From positions 3,162,001 through 3,226,000 of the forward strand of contig NZ_CP024047.1 in the NCBI RefSeq assembly GCF_003430825.1: a stretch of DNA of 64,000 bases. Reading direction: 5' to 3'. Position 1 is the first letter of the stretch; each line of letters begins with the position of its first letter. This document shows, piece after piece, positions 29,257 to 37,881 of the stretch. The notes beneath the pieces are model-generated. The model made no database searches, was not told the DNA's origin, and was given only the letters and a program-made list of their open reading frames with translations. Source of the DNA: Natrarchaeobaculum sulfurireducens. Its GTDB lineage: Archaea; Halobacteriota; Halobacteria; Halobacteriales; Natrialbaceae. Made by a program: the position numbers and the translations under genes.

Positions 29257-30407
29257 TCGTAGGTCCTCCACTCGACTTGTGAGTCATCCAGGAGATGCCG
29301 AACGTCACTACTTGGTTCCTCCCGGAACGCAACTTCGATCGTCCCACCTTCTACGTCGGTATAATCCCTGTAGTGGCCAAGTTGAGTACTCAAGTCATCG
29401 TACTTATTAGACCCAGTGGTGACTGTGCTGTAGTCACCACTTTTTGCTTCGATAACCCGCCCGTCGGTCGTTTCGATGTCTATCTCACCTCTGGCGTGTG
29501 GGTTTGACTTCCCAAGTTCTTGTATATTGTCTGCACCTCGAGTGACGGCGACTTCCGCTTCGAACGCCGCTCCTCGGACGTTACTCGCGTCACCTGCGGC
29601 CATACGCTGTGCGAGATCACCAACCCCATCTGCATCAGCCCGTGACAGCGTCTCCAGATCATTGACAACCCGGTTGACGTCAATCTCGTCGCTATGTCTC
29701 ATCAAATTCGACGCGAGGGCTTCGGTGTTCACGCCAAGATCCATCTGATGGACCCGCCAAACCTCGCCGCCACCGTCGGTCGCGATCGCCCGAGCCGTAT
29801 CGTCACCGCCGCGGTGGACGGTCGAGCCGACCGCTGGCTGGGTGCCCTCGTCGAGTTGGTTCAGGGGATTGCCATCGACGTCGTTGCGCTCCAGATGTTT
29901 GGCAACCTGATACTGTCCGCCGACGGATCGAACCTCGCTGAGCACTCGCTTACTGGCGTCTCGCGTCAGCCCGATCGAACCCTGCAGCCCTTGGGACAGC
30001 TGCGCCCGCGTGTACCGGACCGGCGCCGTCGCGGTCTGGCCACCCTGTTTCGCGATCTGGGCGGCCCGCTGGACCTGCGGTGTGCTGATCCGGTCGACCG
30101 TCGACTGCATCGTGTCGGTACTCTTGAGCGCCTTGCCCGCCTCCCCGGCAGGCACCGCCATCTCGACGACGAACCAGAAGAAGTAGCCCTGGTACCAGCC
30201 GTACCGGAAGTCGTCGTAGTACTGATCACCGGGCTCGTGGGGGTTATTGAACTGCTGTTGGTCTTCGACTGCCGCGGGCAACGCCTCGATGACCTCGTCG
30301 AAATTCTCGACGGCCTCGGGAATCGCCTTCGCTGCCTCCACGATCACGTGCGGATCGTCGTAGATCGCCAGCACGCCGCCGAGGGTCTCACCCGCACCGG
30401 TCGTCAT
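29253..30407 (-). CDS. Pretoxin linker plus nuclease-like toxin tip (C-terminal half of the split polymorphic toxin)
   Basis: Protein of 384 residues when read from ATG 30407, but the same frame continues upstream for 10 codons to the amber codon ending the carrier, so this is probably the tip of one 1660-residue protein. Order: helical segment, an aromatic hydrophobic stretch (YGWYQGYFFWFVVEM, about 69-83), the repeated linker (ALKSTDTMQSTVDRISTPQ), a variable middle, and a tip with NVRGAAFEAEVAV and GEIDIETTDGRVIEAKSG. The E ... D-x(8)-ExK order fits a PD-(D/E)xK nuclease. It overlaps Imm1 by four bases. As an independent protein it would lack a signal peptide. Confidence 0.8.
   Translation of the reverse strand: MTTGAGETLGGVLAIYDDPHVIVEAAKAIPEAVENFDEVIEALPAAVEDQQQFNNPHEPGDQYYDDFRYGWYQGYFFWFVVEMAVPAGEAGKALKSTDTMQSTVDRISTPQVQRAAQIAKQGGQTATAPVRYTRAQLSQGLQGSIGLTRDASKRVLSEVRSVGGQYQVAKHLERNDVDGNPLNQLDEGTQPAVGSTVHRGGDDTARAIATDGGGEVWRVHQMDLGVNTEALASNLMRHSDEIDVNRVVNDLETLSRADADGVGDLAQRMAAGDASNVRGAAFEAEVAVTRGADNIQELGKSNPHARGEIDIETTDGRVIEAKSGDYSTVTTGSNKYDDLSTQLGHYRDYTDVEGGTIEVAFREEPSSDVRHLLDDSQVEWRTYE
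30011..30181 (-). repeat. Pretoxin-linker repeat, copy A (active cassette)
   Basis: Full-length linker encoding FFWFVVEM through TATAPVRYTR. It is repeated, with partial truncation, at 28328-28436, 26418-26526 and 24491-24676. Homology to copy D extends the full length, while copies B and C break off after STVDR. Confidence 0.88.
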
Positions 30408-30437
30408 TCCCTCGAGGAAGCCGAGCGCTTCCTCGAC

Positions 30438-30440
30438 CTA
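30438..30440 (-). other. In-frame amber codon between carrier and toxin tip
   Basis: On the minus strand the codons read ACC AGT GCC TAG GTC GAG GAA GCG. The frame is the same on both sides: 34247 minus 30440 and 30440 minus 30407 are both multiples of three. A single base change (for example from CAG, GAG or TGG) would explain the stop. Confidence 0.9.
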
Positions 30441-33400
30441 GGCACTGGTGTACCCGGCAGCACGAAGTTCCTGGGATACCTGATGGAAGATGCCGCCGAC
30501 CTCGATCGCTTCCGCTTCGGTCGTCCCGACCTCCTCGATGGGGCCATGGCGGTCGTCGACCTGAACGGTTACGGCGGTTCCTTCGAAGAGATCGGCGAAC
30601 GTCGAGAGCGTCCCCGTCTCGAACTCGAGATGCCCGCTGTCGTGCGTCCCCGAGAGTGAGAGCGTATCTTTGACCGATCCGTCCTGAACGATCCGTGCCT
30701 CTCCGAGTCCGGCCTGGTCTTCTGCGAGGAACTGCGCCTCGTACGTGCCGGTGGTGTCGAGTTCGGCGTCGACGTCGACGCCGTCCCAGCCGATCGAAAC
30801 GGAGCCGTCGACGGACGGATCGTCGAAGTGCGCGTAGGTGACGGTTACCTCCGGCGAACTGATGTCGAACAACGTCGGATCATCCGCGTCGGCGTCCGGA
30901 ACGCCGTCACCGGTCGTGTCGGTCGATTCCGGATCCGTTCCCAGTTCTTCGACTTCCTCGCGGTCCGACAGCCCGTCGCCGCTGGTGTCGTTGAGGAGCG
31001 GATTCGCGTAGGTACGTTTCGTCTCGAAGAGGTCGTCCACGTCACCGAGATCGTCGAGATGCTCGGCGTCCTCGAGTTCGCCGAGTACCTCGAGCGAGCC
31101 CTCGCGTGAGTCAGTGTAGCCGATCTCCCAGCCGTCCTCGAGTTGCTCGCGGTCGATCAACCCGTCGCCGGTGGTGTCGACCTTCGAGGGATTGTGCTCG
31201 GCGTTGGTGACCTGCGCTTCGACGTGGTACTCGCCGTCATCCTCGAAGACACGATAGTCCACGTCGAGCGTCTCGTTGTCGAGGATACCGTCACCGCTGG
31301 TGTCGGTCGCGATCGGGTCGAGGTCGATCGGCTGGCCGGTCACGTCGCCCGAGCCCGCTGGCATCGTCAGATTTAGATCGGCGACCGCGTCGGGGATGCC
31401 GTCGTCGTTCGAATCGCGGAGGGTGACGTTCGCCTCGCCGACGCGCTCGAGGACGACGTCCTCGCTGAAGCCGTCGAAGTCGATCGTCCGTCCGCAACAG
31501 GCACCCGTTCCGGTCGAGATGGTAAAGGGCTTCTCCAGGCGGTCGAACGCCGTCGTGGTCGCCTGCCAGTCCGGCCGGGTGTCGCCGGGCTCCCACTCAC
31601 GGTACTTCATCTCGCCGTCGTCCCAGGCGATCTCGAAGCGAACCCACGACTCCCTAGAGACGCCGGTCTCGATCTCCGGATCGGGATCGTCGGTGTGGCG
31701 CCACTCCACGCCGGTATCGGTGATCCGGACGCCGAGGTCGACGTCGTTGCCGCTGCCGATCCCCCAGCGGATCCCGGCACCGGTCGACTCGCTCGAGGTG
31801 ATGTACGCCCCGGCGACGGTGTACTCGCCGTCGGTATCGATCGTCGTCGGCTCGTAGATCGCGGTCTCGACGTTGCTGCAGTACAGCGACTCCTCGCCCT
31901 CGAGGACGGTGTCGTCTTGGAATGAACAACCGCTCGATAGATCCCAGTGGCTCTCGTTCGTCCAGTCGTCCTGTCCCTCGCCGCCCAGCAGATCGCGAGG
32001 CAGGTCGGACGGATCAGTCACGCGGGCGGCGTCACCACCGGTTTCCGCGGCGACGCGCTCCAGGGTCTCGACGTCCGAATCGTCACCGACCGCCAGGGTG
32101 TTGATCGTGACGTCAGCGTCGGCCGCGGACTCGGCGACCTCGACGGCCGCGGACTCGTTCACGGCTTCGCCAGTCGACAGCGCGATCAGTTCGCGGTCGT
32201 CGTAGAGACCGTTCTCCTCGAGTTCGGCGATGCCAGTCTCCAGTCCGGCCTCGAACCCGCCAGCTTCCGGCGTCGCCTCCAGGTCGTCGATCTCGTCACG
32301 AACCACCCCGTGGTCGGTTCGCAGGCCCGTTTCGAGGGTCGCATCTCCACCGTATCCGACAAGGCCGGATCGGTCCTCGCTGGCGAGTCCCTCGACGAGT
32401 GCGTCCGCCGCCTCGCGAGAGACGTCGAGGGGCGCTTCCGACGCGTTCTCCGTGACCGTCTCTTCGACAACCAACATGACGTCGGCGAGGGCGAAATCGT
32501 CCGCCTCCTCGACGATGTCCTCCTCGTCGAGGACGGCCGAGTCCGTCGTCGCGTCGTTCCAGCCGTCGACCGAGAACACCGAGAAGTACGAGAAGCCCTC
32601 GACTTCGGCGGTGGCGACGCCTTCGTCGGCGTCGATCTTGGTGTCGACGGGCGTCCAGGGCTCGTCGGTTTTCGGATCCCAGGTGAACACCAAGAGGTTG
32701 TCCGCCTCAGGATCCGCCCCTTCGTCGATCGGAATCTCGACGGTCGCCTCGTCGAATTCCTGCTGGCTCGAGATACGAACCATCGGGCCCGCACGATAGG
32801 GATCGTCCTCCGCGGGCGTCTCGTCGCGTACCGAAATATCGCTCTCGTGGAGCCCGTCACCGCCGACATCGACGGAGACACCCGAGGAGTCGTTCGTGAC
32901 GTCGACTTCCTGATACTCGTCGAGATCCGGCCGGTCCAGAATAACGTCATCGAGGTCGACGTGAAGCTCCTGGGTCGCCTCGGCCGTCCGCTCGTCGTCG
33001 TGTTCGGCCGTCGCCGTCACCGTGACGGTCACGTTCTCGGGTTCGGACCCGAGGTCGACGAACGTCGTCCCGCTCGCGGTCGACGTCGCCGACTCGCCGG
33101 CGATCAGCGAGATCTCGTCGGCGGTGCCGTTCCCGTCGACCGTCACGTCGGCCTCGTCGTAAGCGTACGGGCGGACGTCCTCGAGTATCGCCTGAACCGG
33201 GACGACGACCGAGTCGTTTCGCTCGAAGGCTCGATTCTGCGAGAGCAACAGCGTCGGCTCGGTGTTTTTCTCGACGGTATCGAGCGCTTTTTCGCCGTGT
33301 TTCCAGGCGTTCTCGAGATGCGTCAGTGCGTTCGCACGATCGGTCGGCTCAGCGTCCGCTCCAGCGGTGTCGTCGGCTCGCTCGAGTGCGTCGATTGCGT

Positions 33401-34125
33401 TGCCGAGTGCGCTCTCGGCTGCCTGTCGCTGGCCGCGATTGCGGAACTCGTCGTCGTTCGCGGCGACGACGGCCTGTGCGTCGACGACGGTGTGTCGCGC
33501 ACTCCGGTCGCTGGCCGCGTACAGGTCCTGACTGATCTCGTCGACGATTGCTTCCTCGTCCTCGTCGACGGCTTCGGCCAGGTCCGCGAGCGCCCGCTGT
33601 GCGTCGGCGTATCGCTCGAACGCCTCACGCGATTCGACGTACTCGAGGTGTCGATACGCCTGCAACGAGGTGTTGACCGCCGTGACGATCTCGTCCGCGG
33701 CCGCCGTTGCGAGGTCGTCAGTTTCGCCGGTTTCGTCGGTTTCGTTCGCGGCAGTCTCAAGGTCGAGTTCCTCGAGTCGTTCGACCGCGTCGACCGCCGT
33801 CTCGATCGACGTGTTCGCCTCGAGTTCCGGCACCGTTACGTTCGCGTCGCCGCGATCGTGTCCGGGTGGTCCGCCGCCGCTCTGCCCCGGCGAACCACCG
33901 TCACCGTCGGCGTCATCGGCGTGCCCAGGCGGCTCGCCGTCGCTGCGGCCGGGTGGTCCGTCACCGTGGCCAGGTGGCCCATTTCCCTGGATCGGAACAT
34001 GGGTCGATCGGTCGGTCGCCGCCTCAGCACTCGGGCCGGCCGCGAGCGCAGGCATGGCGATCATCGAGGTCGCCATGAGCACGGCGAAGAATATTGCAGC
34101 GATTTTTTTCTCTGGTACAACCCAT
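30438..34125 (-). CDS. Secreted polymorphic-toxin carrier with VWA-like domain and calcium-binding repeats
   Basis: Large surface/secreted protein of about 1230 residues. Order: Sec signal peptide (KKIAAIFFAVLMATSMIAM, cleavage near ALA), Gly/Pro/His-rich spacer, helical region, beta domain, VWA-like domain in which the MIDAS DxSxS is replaced (MLVVEETVTENASE), a lectin-like domain (SHWDLSSGCSF onward), then thrombospondin-type-3/calcium repeats (DTSGDGILDNE, DTTGDGLIDREQLEDG, DTSGDGLSDREEVEELGTD). It ends at the amber codon. The start is a problem. The ATG at 34125 fits the promoter (TATA-like box ~22 bases upstream) and would give MGCTREKKIAAIFF, but only if the seven-A run at 34102-34108 lost one A. 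The first downstream in-frame ATG (34076) cuts into the signal peptide. Confidence 0.8.
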
Positions 34126-34140
34126 ATACCGCAGTGTGAA

Positions 34141-34154
34141 ATAGTATATTTTAG
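34141..34154 (-). promoter_or_regulatory. TATA-like promoter of the toxin carrier
   Basis: Minus-strand sequence CTAAAATATACTAT, strongly A+T-rich, lies about 16-29 bases upstream of the ATG at 34123-34125. This spacing predicts a leaderless transcript starting near that ATG. Confidence 0.6.
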
Positions 34155-34348
34155 TTGTTTTGGTCTAGTGTGAAGGCGTAACAAGTACGATAATAAATAG
34201 TACTCGTTCGGCGTCGTATTTCCGACCCGACGGCTGCGTCTTGTCAACGCATCGCCCCCTCACGAAACCGGCAACTGGCTACGAAGGCGTCACAATACAC
34301 CGACGGTAGACCGCAGCGAACGACCGCGACCGGATAGAAGAATCGAAA

Positions 34349-36406
34349 CTAAAACTCTTCGGTCGGTGGCGCAATCCCTTCGTCCTCGCCACCATCCAGG
34401 TCGAACTCCTCGCGAACCTCCCGAATCCGGTCCCGGATGTCCGCCGCGAGTTCGAACTCGAGGTTGTTCGCGGCTTCCTGCATCCGGTCTTCGAGTTCGT
34501 CGACGTAGCGGGCGGCCTCGTCATCGTCCTCGAGCGAGCGTCCGGAGACTTCGCTGGTGTCGGTCTTGCTTCCTGGGAGGTTCGTCTCGCCGATGTCCTT
34601 CTCGATCGTGGTGGGCTCGAGGCCGTGTTTGGCGTTGTACTCCTGCTGGATCCGGCGGCGGCGCTGGGTTTCGTCGATCGCCGACTCCATCGCGTTCGAG
34701 GGCTCGTCGGCGTAGAGGATCACCTCGCCGTTGACGTTGCGGGCGGCCCGCCCCATCGTCTGGACGAGGGTGGTCTCGCTGCGCAGGAACCCCTCTTGGT
34801 CGGCGTCGAGGATGGCCACCAGGCTCACTTCGGGAATGTCAAGCCCTTCCCGCAGGAGGTTGATCCCGACGAGGACGTCGATCTCGCCCAGCCGCAGCGA
34901 GCGGATGATCTCGTGGCGCTCGAGCGTGTCCGTCTCGTCGTGCATATAGGCGACGTTCACGCCCGCCTCCTCGAGGTACTCGGTGAGGTCTTCGGCCATC
35001 CGCTTGGTGAGGGTGGTGACGAGCGTGCGCTCGTCGCGTTCGATGCGCTCGTCGATACGGTCCATGAGGTCGTCGATCTGTCCCGTCGCGGGTGAGACCT
35101 CGACTTTCGGGTCGACGAGGTGGGTGGGGCGGACGATCTGTTCGACGATCCGGTCGCTCTGCTCGCGCTCGTAGTCACTCGGCGTTGCGCTCACGTACAG
35201 CGTCCGGTCGGTTTTTTGCTCGAATTCCTCGAAGGTCAGCGGCCGGTTGTCGTAGCTGGTCGGCAGCCGAAAGCCGTTCTCGACCAGCGAGTCCTTCCGG
35301 GATTTATCACCCGCGTACTGGCCGCGAATCTGGGGGAGCGTGACGTGTGATTCGTCGACCACCGTAAGGAAGTCCTCGGGGAAGTAATCGAGCAGCGTAT
35401 ACGGCGCATCACCTGACTCACGATCTGAGAGATACAGCGAGTAGTTCTCAATGCCCGAACAGTATCCCGTCTCGGCCATCATCTCGAGGTCGAACGTGGT
35501 TCGCTCCTCGATGCGCTGGGCGGCGACGAGGTCCCCCTTGCGCTCGAAGTACGAGATCCGAGAGTCGAGGTCCGTGCGGATCTCGTCCATTGCGCGCTCG
35601 AGTTTCGGCTCCGGGATCGAGTAGTGCTCTGCGGGGTGGACGAGGACCGCCCGCTGTTCGCCTTTGGTCTCGCCCTCGAGCGGGTCGACCTTGATCATCC
35701 GGTCGATCTCGTCGCCCCAGAGTTCGACGCGGACGGCGTACCGGCCGTACATCGGGAAGATCTCGATCGTATCGCCCCGGACCCGGAACGTGCCCTGGGT
35801 GAAGTCGACGTCGTTTCGCTCGTAGTTCAGATCGACCAGTTGCGCGAGCAAGTCGTCGCGGCCAACGTCGTCGCCGACCTCGAGCCGAAGCGCCATCTCG
35901 ACGTAGTTGCGCGGGTCACCGAGGCCGTAGATCGCGGACACCGAAGCCACGACGATCACGTCCTCGCGCGTCAGGAGCGAGCGCGTAGCCGAGTGGCGAA
36001 GCCGGTCGATCTCGTCGTTGATCGAGGCGTCTTTGTCGATGTAGGTGTCGGTCTGTTCGACGTAGGCTTCGGGCTGGTAGTAGTCGTAGTACGAGACGAA
36101 GTACTCGACGGCGTTGTCGGGAAAGAGGGTTCGGAACTCCTCGTACAGTTGGGCGGCGAGCGTCTTATTGTGGGCGATCACCAGCGTCGGCTGCTGGAGT
36201 TCCTCGATCAGCCAGGAGACGGTGTTCGTCTTCCCGGAGCCGGTCACCCCGAGTAGCGTCTGTTTTTCAGCCCCCGACTGATAGCCTGCCGCGAGCTGTT
36301 CGATCGCTTCTGGCTGGTCGCCCGCAGGCTCGAACGGTGCGTCGACCTCGAACGGGTGGTCGACGTCCGGACGGTCGGGTTGCAACGGGCCTTGCGTGTC
36401 GCTCAC
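34349..36406 (-). CDS. uvrB: Excinuclease ABC subunit B
   Basis: UvrB verifies DNA damage and loads UvrC in bacterial-type nucleotide excision repair. The protein is about 685 residues with Walker A GVTGSGKT, the beta-hairpin region [24 protein letters not shown]-type box [10 protein letters not shown], helicase motifs [17 protein letters not shown] and QTMGRAARN, and the C-terminal UVR motif ([23 protein letters not shown]). GTG at 36406 ([19 protein letters not shown]) fits haloarchaeal UvrB N-termini; an ATG at 36460 would add 18 unlikely residues. A short relic of its 3' end lies at the far edge of the toxin island. Confidence 0.97.
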   Translation of the reverse strand: MSDTQGPLQPDRPDVDHPFEVDAPFEPAGDQPEAIEQLAAGYQSGAEKQTLLGVTGSGKTNTVSWLIEELQQPTLVIAHNKTLAAQLYEEFRTLFPDNAVEYFVSYYDYYQPEAYVEQTDTYIDKDASINDEIDRLRHSATRSLLTREDVIVVASVSAIYGLGDPRNYVEMALRLEVGDDVGRDDLLAQLVDLNYERNDVDFTQGTFRVRGDTIEIFPMYGRYAVRVELWGDEIDRMIKVDPLEGETKGEQRAVLVHPAEHYSIPEPKLERAMDEIRTDLDSRISYFERKGDLVAAQRIEERTTFDLEMMAETGYCSGIENYSLYLSDRESGDAPYTLLDYFPEDFLTVVDESHVTLPQIRGQYAGDKSRKDSLVENGFRLPTSYDNRPLTFEEFEQKTDRTLYVSATPSDYEREQSDRIVEQIVRPTHLVDPKVEVSPATGQIDDLMDRIDERIERDERTLVTTLTKRMAEDLTEYLEEAGVNVAYMHDETDTLERHEIIRSLRLGEIDVLVGINLLREGLDIPEVSLVAILDADQEGFLRSETTLVQTMGRAARNVNGEVILYADEPSNAMESAIDETQRRRRIQQEYNAKHGLEPTTIEKDIGETNLPGSKTDTSEVSGRSLEDDDEAARYVDELEDRMQEAANNLEFELAADIRDRIREVREEFDLDGGEDEGIAPPTEEF

Positions 36407-36496
36407 AGTGTTCGTGACCAGGGACCGAAGGCACTTGACCGACACGCTTGGCGCGGACACGTCGCTCGCTCGAAGCGAACAGGAGGCGGCGGCGCG

Positions 36497-37258
36497 TCAG
36501 TAGTCTTCGTCCGCCTCGAATTCGCCGTCGACCGTCGGGAGGACCGTGAACGCTCGAGTGTCGAGCCCTTCTGGCGGCTCGAGGTAGCCGATCGCGTTCG
36601 CGGTGTAGGCGGTCCCGAGTTCGAGGTCGACGGGGAACTCGGCGACGACGGTCCCGGGATCGCCCGCTGGGGTGACCGCCAGCGTGTAGCTGCCAGCGGG
36701 CACCGCGACGTAGTTCGTCGACTCCTCGAAGGCGACGTCTTCGAATAGTGGTTCACCGTCGGCGAGGACGTCGACGACCGGTGCGTCCGGTGACGCGTGG
36801 AAGAGCCGGACCAGCGCGGAGCCGGCGTCGACGAGAACCTCGGGCCGGAACGTGTCCGCGCCGAGTTCGCCGATCGCGGCGACGGTGTAGAAGGCGCTCT
36901 CGAACTCGACATCGTCGTCGAAGACGACCGCCTCGCGATCGCCCGCCGCGGTGATCGTGATCCGGTACGTTCCGGGTGCGATCTCGAGGTACGGCGAGAC
37001 CTCCGCGTACGCGAACTCGGCGAGGACCTGATCGTCATCGACGTAGACGTCCACGGCCGGTGCGTCGGGCGAGAAGTGAGCGACCCGGATCGCGGCCTCG
37101 GGGACGGCCGGTTCGTCGGGACCCGCGTGCTCGTCGTTGCCTTTCGTCTTCCGTTCGTCGTCTTCGTACTCCCCCACTGCGAGGACGGTTCCGCTGGCGG
37201 CTGTGAGGCCACCTGCAGCACCGATCGCTTTCATCGCCGTTCGTCGTGAGACTGGCAT
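36497..37258 (-). CDS. Secreted DUF4397-domain protein
   Basis: Exported protein of 253 residues. The N-terminus (SRRTAMKAIGAAGGLTAASG) looks like a twin-arginine signal. It is followed by two DUF4397 repeats, each with the characteristic HFSPDAPAVDVYVD or FHASPDAPVVDVLAD sequence and a beta-sandwich pattern. The family is found in surface or cell-wall-associated proteins; its exact role is unknown. The ATG at 37258 is used because it begins the signal peptide. It is followed by uvrB on the same strand. Confidence 0.85.
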   Translation of the reverse strand: MPVSRRTAMKAIGAAGGLTAASGTVLAVGEYEDDERKTKGNDEHAGPDEPAVPEAAIRVAHFSPDAPAVDVYVDDDQVLAEFAYAEVSPYLEIAPGTYRITITAAGDREAVVFDDDVEFESAFYTVAAIGELGADTFRPEVLVDAGSALVRLFHASPDAPVVDVLADGEPLFEDVAFEESTNYVAVPAGSYTLAVTPAGDPGTVVAEFPVDLELGTAYTANAIGYLEPPEGLDTRAFTVLPTVDGEFEADEDY

Positions 37259-37502
37259 AGTGCATCCGAGATGCAGGAGTACGCTCGGAAAAAACGGATA
37301 GTCAGTATCGATGGTTGTTCCGAGATTTCCGTATTTTGGCTCGACGTACACGTACGGTCACGAGCGAAGGCGGAAACTACACTCGGGTATGCGGATCGAT
37401 CACGAGAGGTATTCGACGATCGACCGCTGGAGACGGATCGTCCATCGTCGGGTAGACAATGTCCGGCCAACCCTTATCCGGGCGGTCGTGCTGGCTCAGA
37501 AC

Positions 37503-37772
37503 GTGACCGAGACGCTCAAACAGGCACGCGACGACCTGAAGCAGGCGGAGAAAACGGCCGACGACGAGGGCACCCGCGAAGAGATCAGGGAAACAGCCGA
37601 GGCCTACCGTGACTACGTTGTCGGGGATCACGAACCCGACCACGCGATCCTCGACGAGCACCTGAACACCCTCCGACAGATCCGAAGACAGGTCGACGGC
37701 GACACCGAAGAGCAGATCGAACGCGCCCTCGAGGCGACCGAAAACTACCGGACAGACGTCGAGCAGGCCTGA
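37503..37772 (+). CDS. Small helical haloarchaeal protein (DUF7553-like)
   Basis: All-helical acidic protein of 89 residues from GTG 37503 (VTETLKQARDDLKQAEKTAD ...), resembling haloarchaeal DUF7553-type proteins. An upstream GTG at 37488 is possible. A CCTTATCC box about 27 bases upstream supports a start in this area. There are no catalytic motifs. It is divergent from the DUF4397 gene; the 244-base gap between them holds promoters and nothing else evident. Confidence 0.7.
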   Translation: MTETLKQARDDLKQAEKTADDEGTREEIRETAEAYRDYVVGDHEPDHAILDEHLNTLRQIRRQVDGDTEEQIERALEATENYRTDVEQA

Positions 37773-37881
37773 CGGCACTCCATCGAGGACAGCCACTGAC
37801 AGTCCGGTCGTCGACGCGTCCCTCGCCGTCGAACCGACACGACGACGGCACACCGGTCTCGAGCGAGCACTGCCCACGCAC

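Noticed and set aside
24491-30181. CRISPR array
   Set aside because: The repeats are long, coding, and separated by genes of hundreds of bases, not 25-45-base repeats with uniform spacers.
30438-30440. Pyrrolysine encoded at the amber codon
   Set aside because: No pyl genes in the window and no conserved catalytic context at that position; a simple nonsense mutation is likelier, though suppression cannot be excluded without proteomics.
31010-31350. DNA-level tandem repeat array
   Set aside because: These are diverged TSP3/calcium-binding protein repeats; the nucleotides differ too much to be a structural DNA repeat.
31947-34139. A 730-codon open frame antisense to the toxin carrier
   Set aside because: High-G+C DNA with biased third positions leaves long open antisense frames; the minus-strand protein has a clear signal peptide, domains and calcium repeats, while this one has low-complexity composition and no family.
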